Shown piece by piece: positions 8,296 through 17,200 of a stretch of 64,000 nt of DNA. The first letter of the stretch is position 1; the number at the start of each line of letters is the position of its first letter. The DNA is taken from contig DDTJ01000042.1 in assembly GCA_002344525.1 (NCBI GenBank), forward strand, positions 1 to 64,000. The letters run 5' to 3'. Under the pieces are notes generated by a model that was not told where the DNA came from, did no database searches, and saw nothing but the letters and a program-made list of their open reading frames with translations. A program made the position numbers and the translations under genes. Origin of the DNA: Akkermansiaceae bacterium UBA2367 (lineage in GTDB: Bacteria; Verrucomicrobiota; Verrucomicrobiia; Verrucomicrobiales; DEV007).

Positions 8296-9657
8296 CTACG
8301 GCGCAACCACGTTCCCCTCCTCGACGACGCGTTCCGTTGCCTCGTCTTTCGAGACCAAGGCCGCGCCTTCCGGCAGGCCCGAGACGAGCCAGCCTTTCAC
8401 CGCGATGTCGCTCGATCCCTCGACGCGCAGGCCGCTCTTCGACTCGGTGAGCACGTTGCCGTTGAGGGCGAGGCGCGAGGAACCTTTCACGACGACGGCA
8501 CCGTCCTCCGCGAGCAGGCCGCGCAGGGTGTTGTTCGAGAAGACGCAATCTTGGCATTGATCGAACACGACCCGGCCCGGACGCTCGAACTCGCGGGGGT
8601 TGAAGGTGTTCCCGTTCACGACGACCCGCTTGCCCCGAATGACGTGGAGGTTGTCGGGGTTCGGGGCGAAGAGGACGTTCCCGGTGAAGGCGATGTCGGT
8701 GCAGTCGCGCAGATCGACGTTGACCGAAACGTCGCTGAGGACGTTCCCGGTGATGGTGACGGAGTCGATGGGGTAGATCTCCTTCCCGAGGAAGCGGATG
8801 TTCGCCCCGCCGGGGGCGATCTCCTTGTAATCCTTGCCCGAGTAGTTCGAGCTGTGCTGGATGGTGCAGCCGGTGATGGCCACCTCGCAGATGGAGCGGC
8901 CCTTGTCGCCGGCGGAGCCGGAGACGTCGAGGAGGATGTTGGCGGTCTGCGTGGGCGTGCCGTCGCCGGGCATGTTGGCCTCGATGTCGCAGCCGGTGAT
9001 CTGGAGGTTCCGCACGTTCCCGTCGCGCACGACGATGCCGCCGCCGCGGTTGTAGCTGATGTGCGAGTTGGAGACGTCGATCTGGTGGAGGTTCACGTCG
9101 TCGAGATGCAACCCGATGCCACGGTTCTCGTAGAGGTTCACGTCGGAGATGGTGACGTTGCGGTTGCGCTCGAAGAGGCGAATGCCGGTGCGGCACCAGC
9201 GCACCGCGACTTTGGAGACGATGGCCTCGAAGGTGCGGACCAGCTCGATGCCGTCGGCTTCGGGATGGTTGCCGACGATCTCGATGCTTTCGACGAGGGG
9301 CATGCGCTCGTTCCAGGTGGTCGGCTGGAAGGTTCTCGGGGCCGCCGACCCCTCGTGCGATCCGACGATGCGGAGGGCGGGTCCGGGGCCGTCCATGATC
9401 AAGGTCGCGGCGCCTCCGGCGGGGCGGATCGTGGCGCTGTGTTTGCCCTCCAGCTTCACTTCGAGCGTGCCGGTGATGCGATGCACGCCGGGTTCGAGAA
9501 GGAGGGTGCCCTGGTTTTCGGCGAGGCGTTGGCGGAACTCCTCGGTGCGGTCGGGCAGCGACGCGAGGTCGGGAAACTGCGCGACAGCCAGCGGCGGTTC
9601 GGCGGCGGCGAGGGGGATCGCGGCGAGGCAGAGAAGAAGCAAATGGGGGAGTTTCAT
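8296..9657 (-). CDS. Secreted right-handed beta-helix repeat protein
   Basis: A 453-residue protein with a clear signal peptide (MKLPHLLLLCLAAIPLAAA). The rest is a series of about 22-25-residue coils rich in patterns such as ITGNVL, FTGNVLF, VNGNTFN, FSNNTL and LNGNVL, which identify a right-handed parallel beta-helix. Such folds occur in pectate-lyase-like enzymes and carbohydrate-binding exported proteins. I see no lyase or epimerase catalytic signature strong enough to name a reaction. The ATG at 9657 is chosen over an in-frame GTG at 9666 because it directly precedes the signal peptide and has GGTGG just upstream. Confidence 0.75.
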   Translation of the reverse strand: MKLPHLLLLCLAAIPLAAAEPPLAVAQFPDLASLPDRTEEFRQRLAENQGTLLLEPGVHRITGTLEVKLEGKHSATIRPAGGAATLIMDGPGPALRIVGSHEGSAAPRTFQPTTWNERMPLVESIEIVGNHPEADGIELVRTFEAIVSKVAVRWCRTGIRLFERNRNVTISDVNLYENRGIGLHLDDVNLHQIDVSNSHISYNRGGGIVVRDGNVRNLQITGCDIEANMPGDGTPTQTANILLDVSGSAGDKGRSICEVAITGCTIQHSSNYSGKDYKEIAPGGANIRFLGKEIYPIDSVTITGNVLSDVSVNVDLRDCTDIAFTGNVLFAPNPDNLHVIRGKRVVVNGNTFNPREFERPGRVVFDQCQDCVFSNNTLRGLLAEDGAVVVKGSSRLALNGNVLTESKSGLRVEGSSDIAVKGWLVSGLPEGAALVSKDEATERVVEEGNVVAP

Positions 9658-9714
9658 CGACGCCACCTTAACCGGGCATCGGGGGGAGCGGCAAGCACGC
9701 AGACGCGCTTGAAA

Positions 9715-11322
9715 TCACTCCGCCGTCAACGCCGCCCGCTCGTTCCCCGCGCCCGACTTCTCGATGAAGTAGTCCCAGTCGCCGTGGAAGCGCTTCGCGT
9801 TTCCGTTGGCCACGTGGATGACGTCCTTGGCGAGCTTCTTGATGAAATGGACGTCGTGCGAGATGAAGACGAGGGTGCCGGCGTAGTTCTCCAGCGCGAG
9901 GATGAGCGACTCGACGGTGAGGATGTCGAGGTGGGTCGTCGGCTCGTCCATGAGGAGAATGTTCGGCGGATCGACGAGGAACTTGATGAGGTTGAGGCGG
10001 CTCTTCTCGCCGCCGCTGAGGACCTTGGTCATCTTGTAGACCTCGTCCTTGCGGAACATGAAGGAGCCGAGGATGCCGCGGGCCTCGTCCTCGCGAAGGA
10101 CGGGGTTGGCCTCCATCACCTCGGTGAGGACGGAGTTGTTCGGGTTCAGCGTGGCGGAGCGGTGCTGGGAGAAATAGCCGATCTTGGCGTTGTGGCCGGG
10201 GACGACCTTGCCCTGCTGCGGGATCAATTCGCCGGCGAGGAGTTTCAACAAGGTCGATTTGCCCGATCCGTTCGGCCCGACAAGGACGGTGCGCTCGCCC
10301 CGCTCGATGGCGAGGCCCAGCCCTTCGTAGACCTTGTGCTGGCCGTAGGCGAAGTGGACACTGTCGAGCTCCAGAGCCTTCTGCCCGCCCCGGGGAGGCT
10401 CGGGGATCTGGAAGCGGAAGGGCTTGCGCGGGGCGGCCGGCTTCTCGATCTTCTCCATGCGCTCGATCTCCTTCAGCTTGGACTGGGCTTGCGAGGCTTT
10501 CGAGGAAACGGAGCGGAACTTGTTGGCGAAGGCCTGGAGGTCGGCGATCTGCTTCTGCTGGTTCTTGTAGGCGTTGTTCTGCCGCTCGTAGTTCTCCTGC
10601 CGCTGCTTCTCGAAGTCGGAGTAGTTCCCCGTGTAGTGGAGCAGCTTGCGATCCGAGATATCGTGGACGGAATCGACGATGGCGTCCATGAACTCGCGGT
10701 CGTGCGAAATCATGAGGATGGCCCCGGAGTAGCTTTTCAGATAGTCCTGGAACCAGAGCAGGGCCATGAGGTCGAGGTGGTTCGTCGGCTCGTCGAGCAT
10801 GAGCAGGCTCGGCTCGATGACGAGGAGCCGGGCGAGGTGGGCGCGCATGATCCAACCACCGCTCATCTCGCGGGCGGGACGATCGAAGTTCTCCGCCGGA
10901 TAGCCGAGGCCGCGCAGCATCTTCTTGGCCTTGGCCTCGACTTGGGGATCGTTGAGCGCGTCGAACTTGCTCTGGGCCTCGTAGTAGGCTTGCGAATCGA
11001 CTTGCCCGGCGTCCTCCATCGCCTTCAGTTCCTTTTCCAGTTCGTCGAGCGTCCCGGCGCGTCCCGTGGCGATCTCGAGCACGCTGAAGTCGCCGACCTC
11101 CTCGCTCTCCTGGGGGAGGAATCCGACCATCGTCCATTCGTCGCGCTCGACGGTGCCGGCATCGGCCTCCTCCTGCCCGAGGATGATGCGGAAAATGGTC
11201 GATTTGCCCGCGCCGTTCGGTCCGACGAGGGCGACGCGTTCGCCGTAGTTGATCTGCAGGCTGGCCTCCTCGAAGAGAGGGGTGCCGCCATAGGATTTCT
11301 TGAGATTCCGGATCGTGAGCAT
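9715..11322 (-). CDS. ABC-F family ATPase
   Basis: A 535-residue soluble protein with two ATP-binding cassettes in tandem and no membrane segments, the ABC-F arrangement. The first cassette has GPNGAGKS, MSGGW and LLMLDEPTNHLD; the second has GPNGSGKS, LSGGEKSRL and LLMDEPTTHLD. Between them is a charged linker of about 80 residues (around 240-320) that matches the P-site tRNA interaction motif region. ABC-F proteins act on the ribosome (EttA/Uup/YbiT group) or protect it from antibiotics. The subgroup cannot be fixed by eye; YbiT-like is most likely. Monocistronic in appearance. Confidence 0.9.
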   Translation of the reverse strand: MLTIRNLKKSYGGTPLFEEASLQINYGERVALVGPNGAGKSTIFRIILGQEEADAGTVERDEWTMVGFLPQESEEVGDFSVLEIATGRAGTLDELEKELKAMEDAGQVDSQAYYEAQSKFDALNDPQVEAKAKKMLRGLGYPAENFDRPAREMSGGWIMRAHLARLLVIEPSLLMLDEPTNHLDLMALLWFQDYLKSYSGAILMISHDREFMDAIVDSVHDISDRKLLHYTGNYSDFEKQRQENYERQNNAYKNQQKQIADLQAFANKFRSVSSKASQAQSKLKEIERMEKIEKPAAPRKPFRFQIPEPPRGGQKALELDSVHFAYGQHKVYEGLGLAIERGERTVLVGPNGSGKSTLLKLLAGELIPQQGKVVPGHNAKIGYFSQHRSATLNPNNSVLTEVMEANPVLREDEARGILGSFMFRKDEVYKMTKVLSGGEKSRLNLIKFLVDPPNILLMDEPTTHLDILTVESLILALENYAGTLVFISHDVHFIKKLAKDVIHVANGNAKRFHGDWDYFIEKSGAGNERAALTAE

Positions 11323-11415
11323 GGATTCGCGCAGGGAATCCTCTACATACCCGAGTCTCCGCGTTCCGCAAATCGAAAGGGGGAGGGGAAGTGCTGGCGC
11401 GGCTTTCCGGTTCGC

Positions 11416-12705
11416 TCACTTCCTTCCGAAACAATAGGCGAAACGGTCCGACCTCAGGTAGATACGCTCTCCCGCCACCGCGAAGCTCGCGTTGCTCACG
11501 CTCGTGTCGTCGGCGACGACGTTCTTTGCGAGCACCTCGAAGCTCGGTTTCGCGGCGAGGACGACGGTGCCGCTGGTCCGTCCGACATAGTAGAGACGGT
11601 CTTTCACCAGCACCGGGGAGGCGTACCAGCGGTCCCGGGCCGGCGAGATCCTCTCCTCGTAGACGACGCGGCCGTCGTCGGCCTTCACGCAGAGGGCCAT
11701 GCCGCGCGAGTCGTTCACGAAGTAGAGATGCCCGTCGTGCCACACGGGAGAACCGACGTTGGAACCTTTCTGGATGCGCCAGAGCACATGGGTCCCGGTG
11801 ACGTCGCCGTCCCCGCCGGCCTTCACCGCCATGCCCTCGCCGCGGGGATGGCCGATCACGTAGCAGACGCCCTCGTGGACGAGGACGCTGGGGCAGAGCT
11901 CGGCCGCGCGGATCGACTGACAAAACCATAATTCCTTCCCCGTGGCCGGATCGAAGGCGCGCAGCTTGCCGCTCGCGTTCACGATCAACTCTTCTCGGCC
12001 GCCGACCTTCGCGAGGGCGGGCGTGCCCCAGGAGTTCGGGAATCCGGTGGCGCTCCACACCGTCTCGCCAGTGCGCCGGTCGAGGGCGTGCAGGGTGTCG
12101 CTCTCAAGGGCGGCGTTCACGAAGAGGAGGTCGCCGTGGAGCAGGGGAGAGGAACCCGAACCCCAAGGATGCGGCTTGCTCCCCACGTTCCTCTCCCACA
12201 CCTTCCGCCCGTCGAGGGTGAAGGCGTGGACGCCGGCATGGGCGAAGAAGAAAAAGACGCCCTTCCCGTCAGAGACCGGCGTGCCCGAGGCATAGCCGTG
12301 CGTGGTGATGTATTCGCCTTGGTAGGGTTCCTCGGCGTCGGGATTGGGGATGATCTCGTCCCAGAGGACCTTCCCGCTGTTGCGGTCGAGGCAGATGGCG
12401 TGGCGCCGGAGCTTGGAGAGGTCGCCGGGATCCCTCTTGTCGAGTCCATATCCGCTGTAGCAACTGAGGAAGACCCGGTCGCCCACGACGATGGGACTCG
12501 ACGATCCGGGGCCGGGCAGCTCGGTGCGCCAGACGAGGTTCTTCCGTTCGCTCCATTCGAGCGGCGCATCCTCCCCGGCAGGCGCGGCGCCATCGCCGGA
12601 GGGGCCGCGGAAGGCCGGCCAATCGAGGGAATGGGCGGAGGGGTGAGGAAAAAACGCGACGAACCCCGCAAGCGGCAGAAGGCGGAAAAAGCAGGCGGCG
12701 TTCAT
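11416..12705 (-). CDS. Secreted PQQ-like beta-propeller protein
   Basis: A 429-residue protein with signal peptide (MNAACFFRLLPLAGFVAFF) and mature start WPAFRGPSGDG, a sequence typical of PQQ-like outer-membrane or periplasmic propellers in PVC bacteria. Repeated blades carry motifs such as LDRNSGKVLWDE, LDRRTGETVWSA and FDPATGKELWF. The family shares the quinoprotein dehydrogenase fold but usually lacks demonstrated enzyme activity, so function is unknown. ATG 12705 is chosen because it begins the signal peptide. The gene is divergent from the Tat protein at 12858. Confidence 0.8.
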   Translation of the reverse strand: MNAACFFRLLPLAGFVAFFPHPSAHSLDWPAFRGPSGDGAAPAGEDAPLEWSERKNLVWRTELPGPGSSSPIVVGDRVFLSCYSGYGLDKRDPGDLSKLRRHAICLDRNSGKVLWDEIIPNPDAEEPYQGEYITTHGYASGTPVSDGKGVFFFFAHAGVHAFTLDGRKVWERNVGSKPHPWGSGSSPLLHGDLLFVNAALESDTLHALDRRTGETVWSATGFPNSWGTPALAKVGGREELIVNASGKLRAFDPATGKELWFCQSIRAAELCPSVLVHEGVCYVIGHPRGEGMAVKAGGDGDVTGTHVLWRIQKGSNVGSPVWHDGHLYFVNDSRGMALCVKADDGRVVYEERISPARDRWYASPVLVKDRLYYVGRTSGTVVLAAKPSFEVLAKNVVADDTSVSNASFAVAGERIYLRSDRFAYCFGRK

Positions 12706-12857
12706 GGAACGGACAGAGTAACAAAGAGGAATCCTCGGGGTAAAGACTGGAGGCGTGTCGGATTGTGGCGGATTCGCGGTGAACCGGGGATTGACGGATC
12801 CATCCGATTTTGGTATTTCCCCATGGATCGTAGAACTCAAAAACCCCGGAGGTTCCC

Positions 12858-14417
12858 ATGAAGCGCGATCTGCTCTCCCGCCGTGATTTCTTGGCCGGAG
12901 TGGGCCAAGGCACTTTGATGGCCACGATCGGCCCCGCCCTCGCCGCCGATCTCGGACTCGCCCCTCGAATCTTCGCCGCCGACGGTCCCGGGCGCCTCGA
13001 CTTCGGCGATCTGGAGCCGCTCGTCGCTTGGATGCAGGAGACGTCCGTGGACAAGCTCCAAGCCGGCCTCGTCGCGAAGCTGCGCGAGGGCGCGTCCCTG
13101 AAACGCCTCGTCGCGGCGGGGGCCCTCGCCAACGCCCGCACCTTCGGCGGCGAGGACTATATCGGCTTCCATGTTTTTATGGCGCTGGCCCCGGCCTTGA
13201 AGATGGCCTCGCTCCTGCCGGAGAAGGAGGCGGCCCTGCCTGTCTTCAAGGTGCTCCATCGCAACACCGGTCGCATCGCCGCGCATGGGGGCTCCGCCTC
13301 CGAAGTGCTGTGTCCCGTCGAACCGATCGAGGGTGCCTCCCTCGATCCCGCCGATCTCCTCGCGGCGGTGAAGGCAAAGGATCCGGCGGTGGCCGAGCGC
13401 CTCTTCGCCGCGATGGTCCGGCAGGACCGGGCCGCCGCCTTCGACGCCTTGCTCGAAGCGGTGCGCGAGGGCATCGAGGTCCATCGCACCGTCCTTCCGG
13501 CACGGGCTTGGGAGATGCGCGAACTCGTCGGTGAAGCGCATGGCGAGGTTCTGTTGCGCCAATCCCTGCGCTACTGTCTCGACGCCGAGCGTTCCCGGCG
13601 CGCCGATTGGGAGGAGCCGGGCAAAATCCTCTCCGCCGCGATGGAGAAGCACGGGCTTCTCGCGAAGGAGACCGGGACCAAGGAGGCGGAGGATGCCTTT
13701 GTCGAGGAATTGGGCCGGGTCTTTTTCGGGGCTTCACCTGCCGAGGCGGCGGACGCGGCGGCGGAGGCGTTGGCGTCAGGCTATCGCCCTGAGATCGTGG
13801 GCGAGGCTCTCTCCCTCGCTGCGAACCAGATCGTGCTGCGCGATCCGGGTCGGATTCCGGAGTGGGAAAGCCCCGGCAAAGTCACCGGCAGCGTCCATGG
13901 GGACTCCGTCGGCGTCCACGCGAGCGATGCCGTCCACGCTTGGCGGCAGCTTTCCCGTGCCGGAACTGGTCGGCATTCCCATGCCTGCCTCGTTCTCGGC
14001 GCTTGGCAGGTGGCGCGGGATCGAGCCGCCCGCGGCGACATTCTGCTCGAGGCGAAACCGGTGCCCTCGGCGCGGCAGGCCGGATCCGTTACCGAGACGA
14101 GCGAAGCCGCCCTGCTCGCCCGCCTTGACGAAGCGGTGCGTGGTCGGCTGCAATCCCATGCCGCCGCCGTGGTGCAACGCTGGGCCGATCTCAAGCTGCC
14201 GGAGCGTCCCGTTTTCGACCGTCTCCTGCGCTACGCTGTGAGCGAGGACGGTGCTCTTCACTCCGAGAAATATTTCCAGACGGTGTGGGACGACTTCCAT
14301 CTCACCCGTCCCGCCTTCCGCTGGCGTCATCTCGCCGGACTCGCCCGTGTCACCGCCAGCGAATACGGTTATCCCGCGCCCGGACAGGAGGAGGCTCGCG
14401 AATTGCTCGGAGTGTGA
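12858..14417 (+). CDS. Tat-exported protein of unknown function
   Basis: A 519-residue protein with a twin-arginine signal (LSRRDFLAGVG) and a hydrophobic stretch ending near residue 42 (IFAADG), so it should be exported folded, perhaps with a cofactor. The mature part is mostly alpha-helical. Histidine-bearing segments YIGFHVFM (about 100), SVHGDSVGVHASDAVHAW (about 345-362) and RHSHACL (about 375) could bind metal or haem, but I cannot name a domain. It is divergent from the PQQ-like gene across about 150 nt. Function unknown. Confidence 0.65.
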   Translation: MKRDLLSRRDFLAGVGQGTLMATIGPALAADLGLAPRIFAADGPGRLDFGDLEPLVAWMQETSVDKLQAGLVAKLREGASLKRLVAAGALANARTFGGEDYIGFHVFMALAPALKMASLLPEKEAALPVFKVLHRNTGRIAAHGGSASEVLCPVEPIEGASLDPADLLAAVKAKDPAVAERLFAAMVRQDRAAAFDALLEAVREGIEVHRTVLPARAWEMRELVGEAHGEVLLRQSLRYCLDAERSRRADWEEPGKILSAAMEKHGLLAKETGTKEAEDAFVEELGRVFFGASPAEAADAAAEALASGYRPEIVGEALSLAANQIVLRDPGRIPEWESPGKVTGSVHGDSVGVHASDAVHAWRQLSRAGTGRHSHACLVLGAWQVARDRAARGDILLEAKPVPSARQAGSVTETSEAALLARLDEAVRGRLQSHAAAVVQRWADLKLPERPVFDRLLRYAVSEDGALHSEKYFQTVWDDFHLTRPAFRWRHLAGLARVTASEYGYPAPGQEEARELLGV

Positions 14418-14463
14418 TGCGCCGCCGTGGCCGCGCAGTAGGCGGGATGTCGGGTGGCCCCGC

Positions 14464-14697
14464 TCAATTCTGCCCGTGGACGAAGGGGCAGGGGACTTCC
14501 CCCATCCCGAGGAGGAGGTGAGCCAAGGAGGGATGGTAGCGGACGATGTCCTCGGCGAGGGCGCGGAGGCTCTCCTCGAAGGCCCGCTGGGTGTCGGGGT
14601 CGCTCGCGCAGATTTGGGCCGGGGCGGACGAGGCCGCGGCGAGCAGGGCGAGGGCATTGGATTGGCTGGGGCCGTGGGCGGAGTCGGGCAGATACAT
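14464..14697 (-). CDS. Small protein of unknown function, downstream of RHH gene
   Basis: A 77-residue frame from ATG 14697; a TTG at 14739 would add 14 residues and overlap the stop of the ribbon-helix-helix gene at 14736. The sequence has an Ala-rich first half and a C-terminal part resembling two helices (DTQRAFEESLRALAEDIV). No family is recognised. The close downstream position makes it a candidate second gene of a two-gene unit, but coding potential is only moderate. Confidence 0.35.
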   Translation of the reverse strand: MYLPDSAHGPSQSNALALLAAASSAPAQICASDPDTQRAFEESLRALAEDIVRYHPSLAHLLLGMGEVPCPFVHGQN

Positions 14698-14735
14698 GGC
14701 GGTTGGGTGGTGCGGTTCGGGATGGAAGCGACGGG

Positions 14736-14948
14736 TCAATCCATTTGCAGAGGGGAGTATCGCGGCGAAGGCGCCTGTCCGTCGCGCTGCAAGTCGCGGA
14801 TCTTCTCCTTGAGCAGGGCGTGCGCGGTGTCGGCGGCGTTTTTTCCGTAGAAGCCCGACTTCGACAGCAGTTCGAGCAGATCCTTCACCTGCTGGGTGGT
14901 TGAGATCGTGATCTGAACGGTCTCGGTCGTGTTCTTCGGTCTGGCCAT
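14736..14948 (-). CDS. Ribbon-helix-helix-like DNA-binding protein
   Basis: A 70-residue basic protein. The N-terminal segment (TTETVQITISTT) looks like the beta-ribbon of a ribbon-helix-helix fold, followed by two helices (QQVKDLLELLSKSG and ADTAHALLKEKIRDL). Such proteins are dimeric repressors or antitoxins. A strong Shine-Dalgarno (GAGAGGA) lies 6 nt before ATG 14948. A promoter with a partial palindrome over its -10 region lies just upstream, compatible with autoregulation. Its partner might be the small frame that follows. Confidence 0.65.
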   Translation of the reverse strand: MARPKNTTETVQITISTTQQVKDLLELLSKSGFYGKNAADTAHALLKEKIRDLQRDGQAPSPRYSPLQMD

Positions 14949-14981
14949 GAAATCCTCTCGGAAGCGGATAATAATGGCATT

Positions 14982-15009
14982 GTTATATGAAATTAATCGA
15001 GCAAGTCAA
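14982..15009 (-). promoter_or_regulatory. Probable sigma70-type promoter of the RHH gene
   Basis: Read on the minus strand, TTGACT (15009-15004) is followed after 16 nt by TATAAC (14987-14982), about 34 nt before the RHH start codon. An imperfect palindrome around ATAATGGCATTGTTAT (14971-14986) overlaps the -10 box and could be the operator. The surrounding 14949-15181 gap is unusually AT-rich for this genome. Confidence 0.55.
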
Positions 15010-15023
15010 CGGTTTTGGGGAAA

Positions 15024-15052
15024 TTGTTAAGAAAAAAGTTGACTTCTATTAA
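15024..15052 (+). promoter_or_regulatory. Possible promoter of msrA
   Basis: TTGTTA (15024-15029) and TATTAA (15047-15052) are separated by 17 nt and point toward msrA, about 130 nt upstream of its start. Boxes are imperfect; the AT-rich context supports a divergent regulatory region shared with the RHH gene. Confidence 0.35.
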
Positions 15053-15181
15053 AAGACAACTGTTCAAAAAAGCTATATTTCCCGATGGAGGTCTCGCGAC
15101 GCGGGCGAATCACGCGATGCGGTGAGGGTTTCGCGGCGCAAAGCGATTGCGAAGAGGCTCGGGAGGCAGCAGGTTCCCGGC

Positions 15182-15931
15182 ATGAGGTTCCTCCCCCCGA
15201 AGCGGTTTCTCCTTTCCCTCCGTGCTCTGCTCCCTGCGGCGATGTTGATGTGCGCCTGTCAGGACAAGGAGTCCCCGTCCTCCGCGCCCGAGCCGCCCGC
15301 CGCGGAACCCGCCGCGCCGCAGGAGCCGGCCCCGGCTGCCGGGGAAGCCCCGGCGGAGGCCGCCATTTCACCCGAGAAATCCCCCATGAAAGAAGGAACC
15401 GCCGTCGCCGCCACAGGACAGGAAGTCATCACTCTCGGAGGCGGATGCTTCTGGTGTACCGAGGCGGTGCTTGAGCGGTTGGAGGGAGTCGCCGATGTCG
15501 TCTCGGGCTACATGGGCGGCCATGTCGAGAATCCCACCTACGAGCAGATCTGCACGAAGACGACGGGCCACGTCGAGGTCATCCAGGTGACCTTCGATCC
15601 CGCGAAGATCTCCTTGGAGAACATCTTGGACGTCTTCTGGCAGGCGCACGACCCGACCACCCTGAACCGCCAGGGTGCCGACATCGGGCCGCAATATCGC
15701 TCCGTGATCTTCTACCACACGCCGGAGCAGCGGAACCTCGCGGTCCAGTCGAAGGCCAAGCTCGACGCGAGCGGCGTTTACGAATACCCCGCCGTCACCG
15801 AGATCGCGGAGGCCTCGAAGTTCTGGGTGGCCGAGGACTACCACCAGAACTACTACGAGTTGAACAAGGACAAGAACCCCTACTGCCGCGCCGTCATCCT
15901 GCCGAAGCTGCAGAAGTTGAAGATGGAGTGA
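15182..15931 (+). CDS. msrA: Peptide methionine sulfoxide reductase A, exported lipoprotein form
   Basis: A 249-residue protein. Residues 1-25 form a lipoprotein-type signal (LLPAAMLMCAC, with Cys as probable lipidation site), followed by a Pro/Ala/Glu-rich linker to about residue 75, then a complete MsrA domain. The catalytic motif GGGCFWCTEA is intact, followed by GYMGGHVENPTYEQIC and GHVEVIQV. MsrA reduces methionine-S-sulfoxide in proteins. Start ATG 15182 is chosen because it begins the signal sequence. The genome also encodes an exported MsrB at 42916-43530, so both epimers can be repaired outside the cytoplasm. Confidence 0.9.
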   Translation: MRFLPPKRFLLSLRALLPAAMLMCACQDKESPSSAPEPPAAEPAAPQEPAPAAGEAPAEAAISPEKSPMKEGTAVAATGQEVITLGGGCFWCTEAVLERLEGVADVVSGYMGGHVENPTYEQICTKTTGHVEVIQVTFDPAKISLENILDVFWQAHDPTTLNRQGADIGPQYRSVIFYHTPEQRNLAVQSKAKLDASGVYEYPAVTEIAEASKFWVAEDYHQNYYELNKDKNPYCRAVILPKLQKLKME

Positions 15932-16002
15932 GGGCCACCCGAACGACGCGCCAGCGTTGTGCCGTGCTCACTGAGCGCGGAGTGGACGTTATCCCCTCGG
16001 TC

Positions 16003-17199
16003 TCACCGGATGGGAGGGGCGACCGGCTCCTTCCTCCGATAGACGCTGATGGAGACGTCCCCGTGGAGGTCGTGATAGGCGACGACGTCCTCGAGCCTCA
16101 TCAGCGCCCAAGGGGAGAAAAGGTCGGCCCCGTTTTTCGTGTAGACGATGTCGTCGGCGATGTGGACGCAGCCATGGATGGTGTCGGTCCCGGAGTTGAG
16201 CAGCAGCATGTCGCCGAACTGAAGGGGGGGCAGGGTCGGCTCGAACTCGCGAAAGAGGAGGGCGGTCCGCTCGGGGGAGTCGGCGTAGACGTTCCGCGGC
16301 ACGAAACGGAAGAAGTTGTAGCAGGTCCAGAACCAGTCGGGGAGGCGTCCGGAGATGCCGTCGCCGGGGTCGGGGAAGCGGTTCAGCAACTGCCGGGGCG
16401 TCGCGGGGAGGAGATGGGCGATATCGACAGCGGCGCCGTCTTTGGCCGCGACGACGGACTCGAGCAGGGGCATCACCGCTTTGTTCTTGTATCCCGTCCA
16501 ATACTCTCCAATCTCCCGGGTGAGGTTTTCGCGGGTGACGCGCAGCCGCACGATCAGGCTTTGCCTTCTGAGCAGCCGACGGAGGATTTCCCTCTCCTCC
16601 GTCGTCGAGGAGGCGCGGCGGAGGATGAAGGGGGTGTCGGAGAAGAAGAAGCCGCGCTCCCGGGGCGTGGCGTAGGCCAGCTTCGAGATGTCCTCGATCG
16701 CCGTCCTCGGGAAGCTGCTCCCGGCGAACCATGAGGAGAGATTGTCGGAGTCGATGTAAATTGGCCGGACGTGGTAGGGGTTCTCCTCGTAGCCCGAGAG
16801 GAGGCGGTAGAGCCGTCCCCTGGTCTCGTGCGGCATCTCAAGGATGGCTTCGTCCGTGGGGAAGACGCGGAGGATTTCGGAGCCGCTCAGGATCGTCGAT
16901 CCTTTGAGGAGGCGGTCGACCTCGACCGGGTCGATGCCCGCCTCGCTGAGGAGGGCACGGAGGTTCGTCTCGCTGCCAAGCGGAGGGAAAACCCACTCGG
17001 TCCGCTGGGAGGGCGTGGTGAGGAATGGGAGATAGCGCTCAGGCACGTCGAGCGGGATGCGGTAGTATTCGAGGGTGCCCCAAGGGCCCGGCGTCGGTTT
17101 GATCACTTCGCGCACGCGCAGTGGCGGGTCGGCGGAGAGCGAGCCTGCTGCCGTGAGGAGGAGGGGCAGGGCGATGCGGAGGACGGAGATGGGGCGCAT
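16003..17199 (-). CDS. Exported NlpC/P60-like protein, paralogue B
   Basis: A 398-residue protein with signal peptide (ISVLRIALPLLLTAAGSLSA). It is a diverged paralogue of the gene just upstream: both begin the mature part with GPWGT(I/L)E.Y.I and share a C-terminal core here reading FGDMLLLNS (from 328), then IHGCVHIADDIVYTKNGA. The pattern GDxxxF followed by H in a strand resembles the NlpC/P60 cysteine peptidase core, which cuts peptidoglycan stem peptides. The expected active-site region reads PDWFWTCYNFF, so the cysteine (C293) is displaced relative to the paralogue. It follows the paralogue by 1 nt, so the two are co-transcribed. Assignment is by pattern only. Confidence 0.6.
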   Translation of the reverse strand: MRPISVLRIALPLLLTAAGSLSADPPLRVREVIKPTPGPWGTLEYYRIPLDVPERYLPFLTTPSQRTEWVFPPLGSETNLRALLSEAGIDPVEVDRLLKGSTILSGSEILRVFPTDEAILEMPHETRGRLYRLLSGYEENPYHVRPIYIDSDNLSSWFAGSSFPRTAIEDISKLAYATPRERGFFFSDTPFILRRASSTTEEREILRRLLRRQSLIVRLRVTRENLTREIGEYWTGYKNKAVMPLLESVVAAKDGAAVDIAHLLPATPRQLLNRFPDPGDGISGRLPDWFWTCYNFFRFVPRNVYADSPERTALLFREFEPTLPPLQFGDMLLLNSGTDTIHGCVHIADDIVYTKNGADLFSPWALMRLEDVVAYHDLHGDVSISVYRRKEPVAPPIR

Positions 17200-17200
17200 T

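Noticed and set aside
8551..11931. Plus-strand open frame of more than 1100 codons across three minus-strand genes
   Set aside because: It crosses the beta-helix, ABC-F and PQQ-like genes, which all have clear motifs on the minus strand; the plus-strand product has no motif and is composition-driven.
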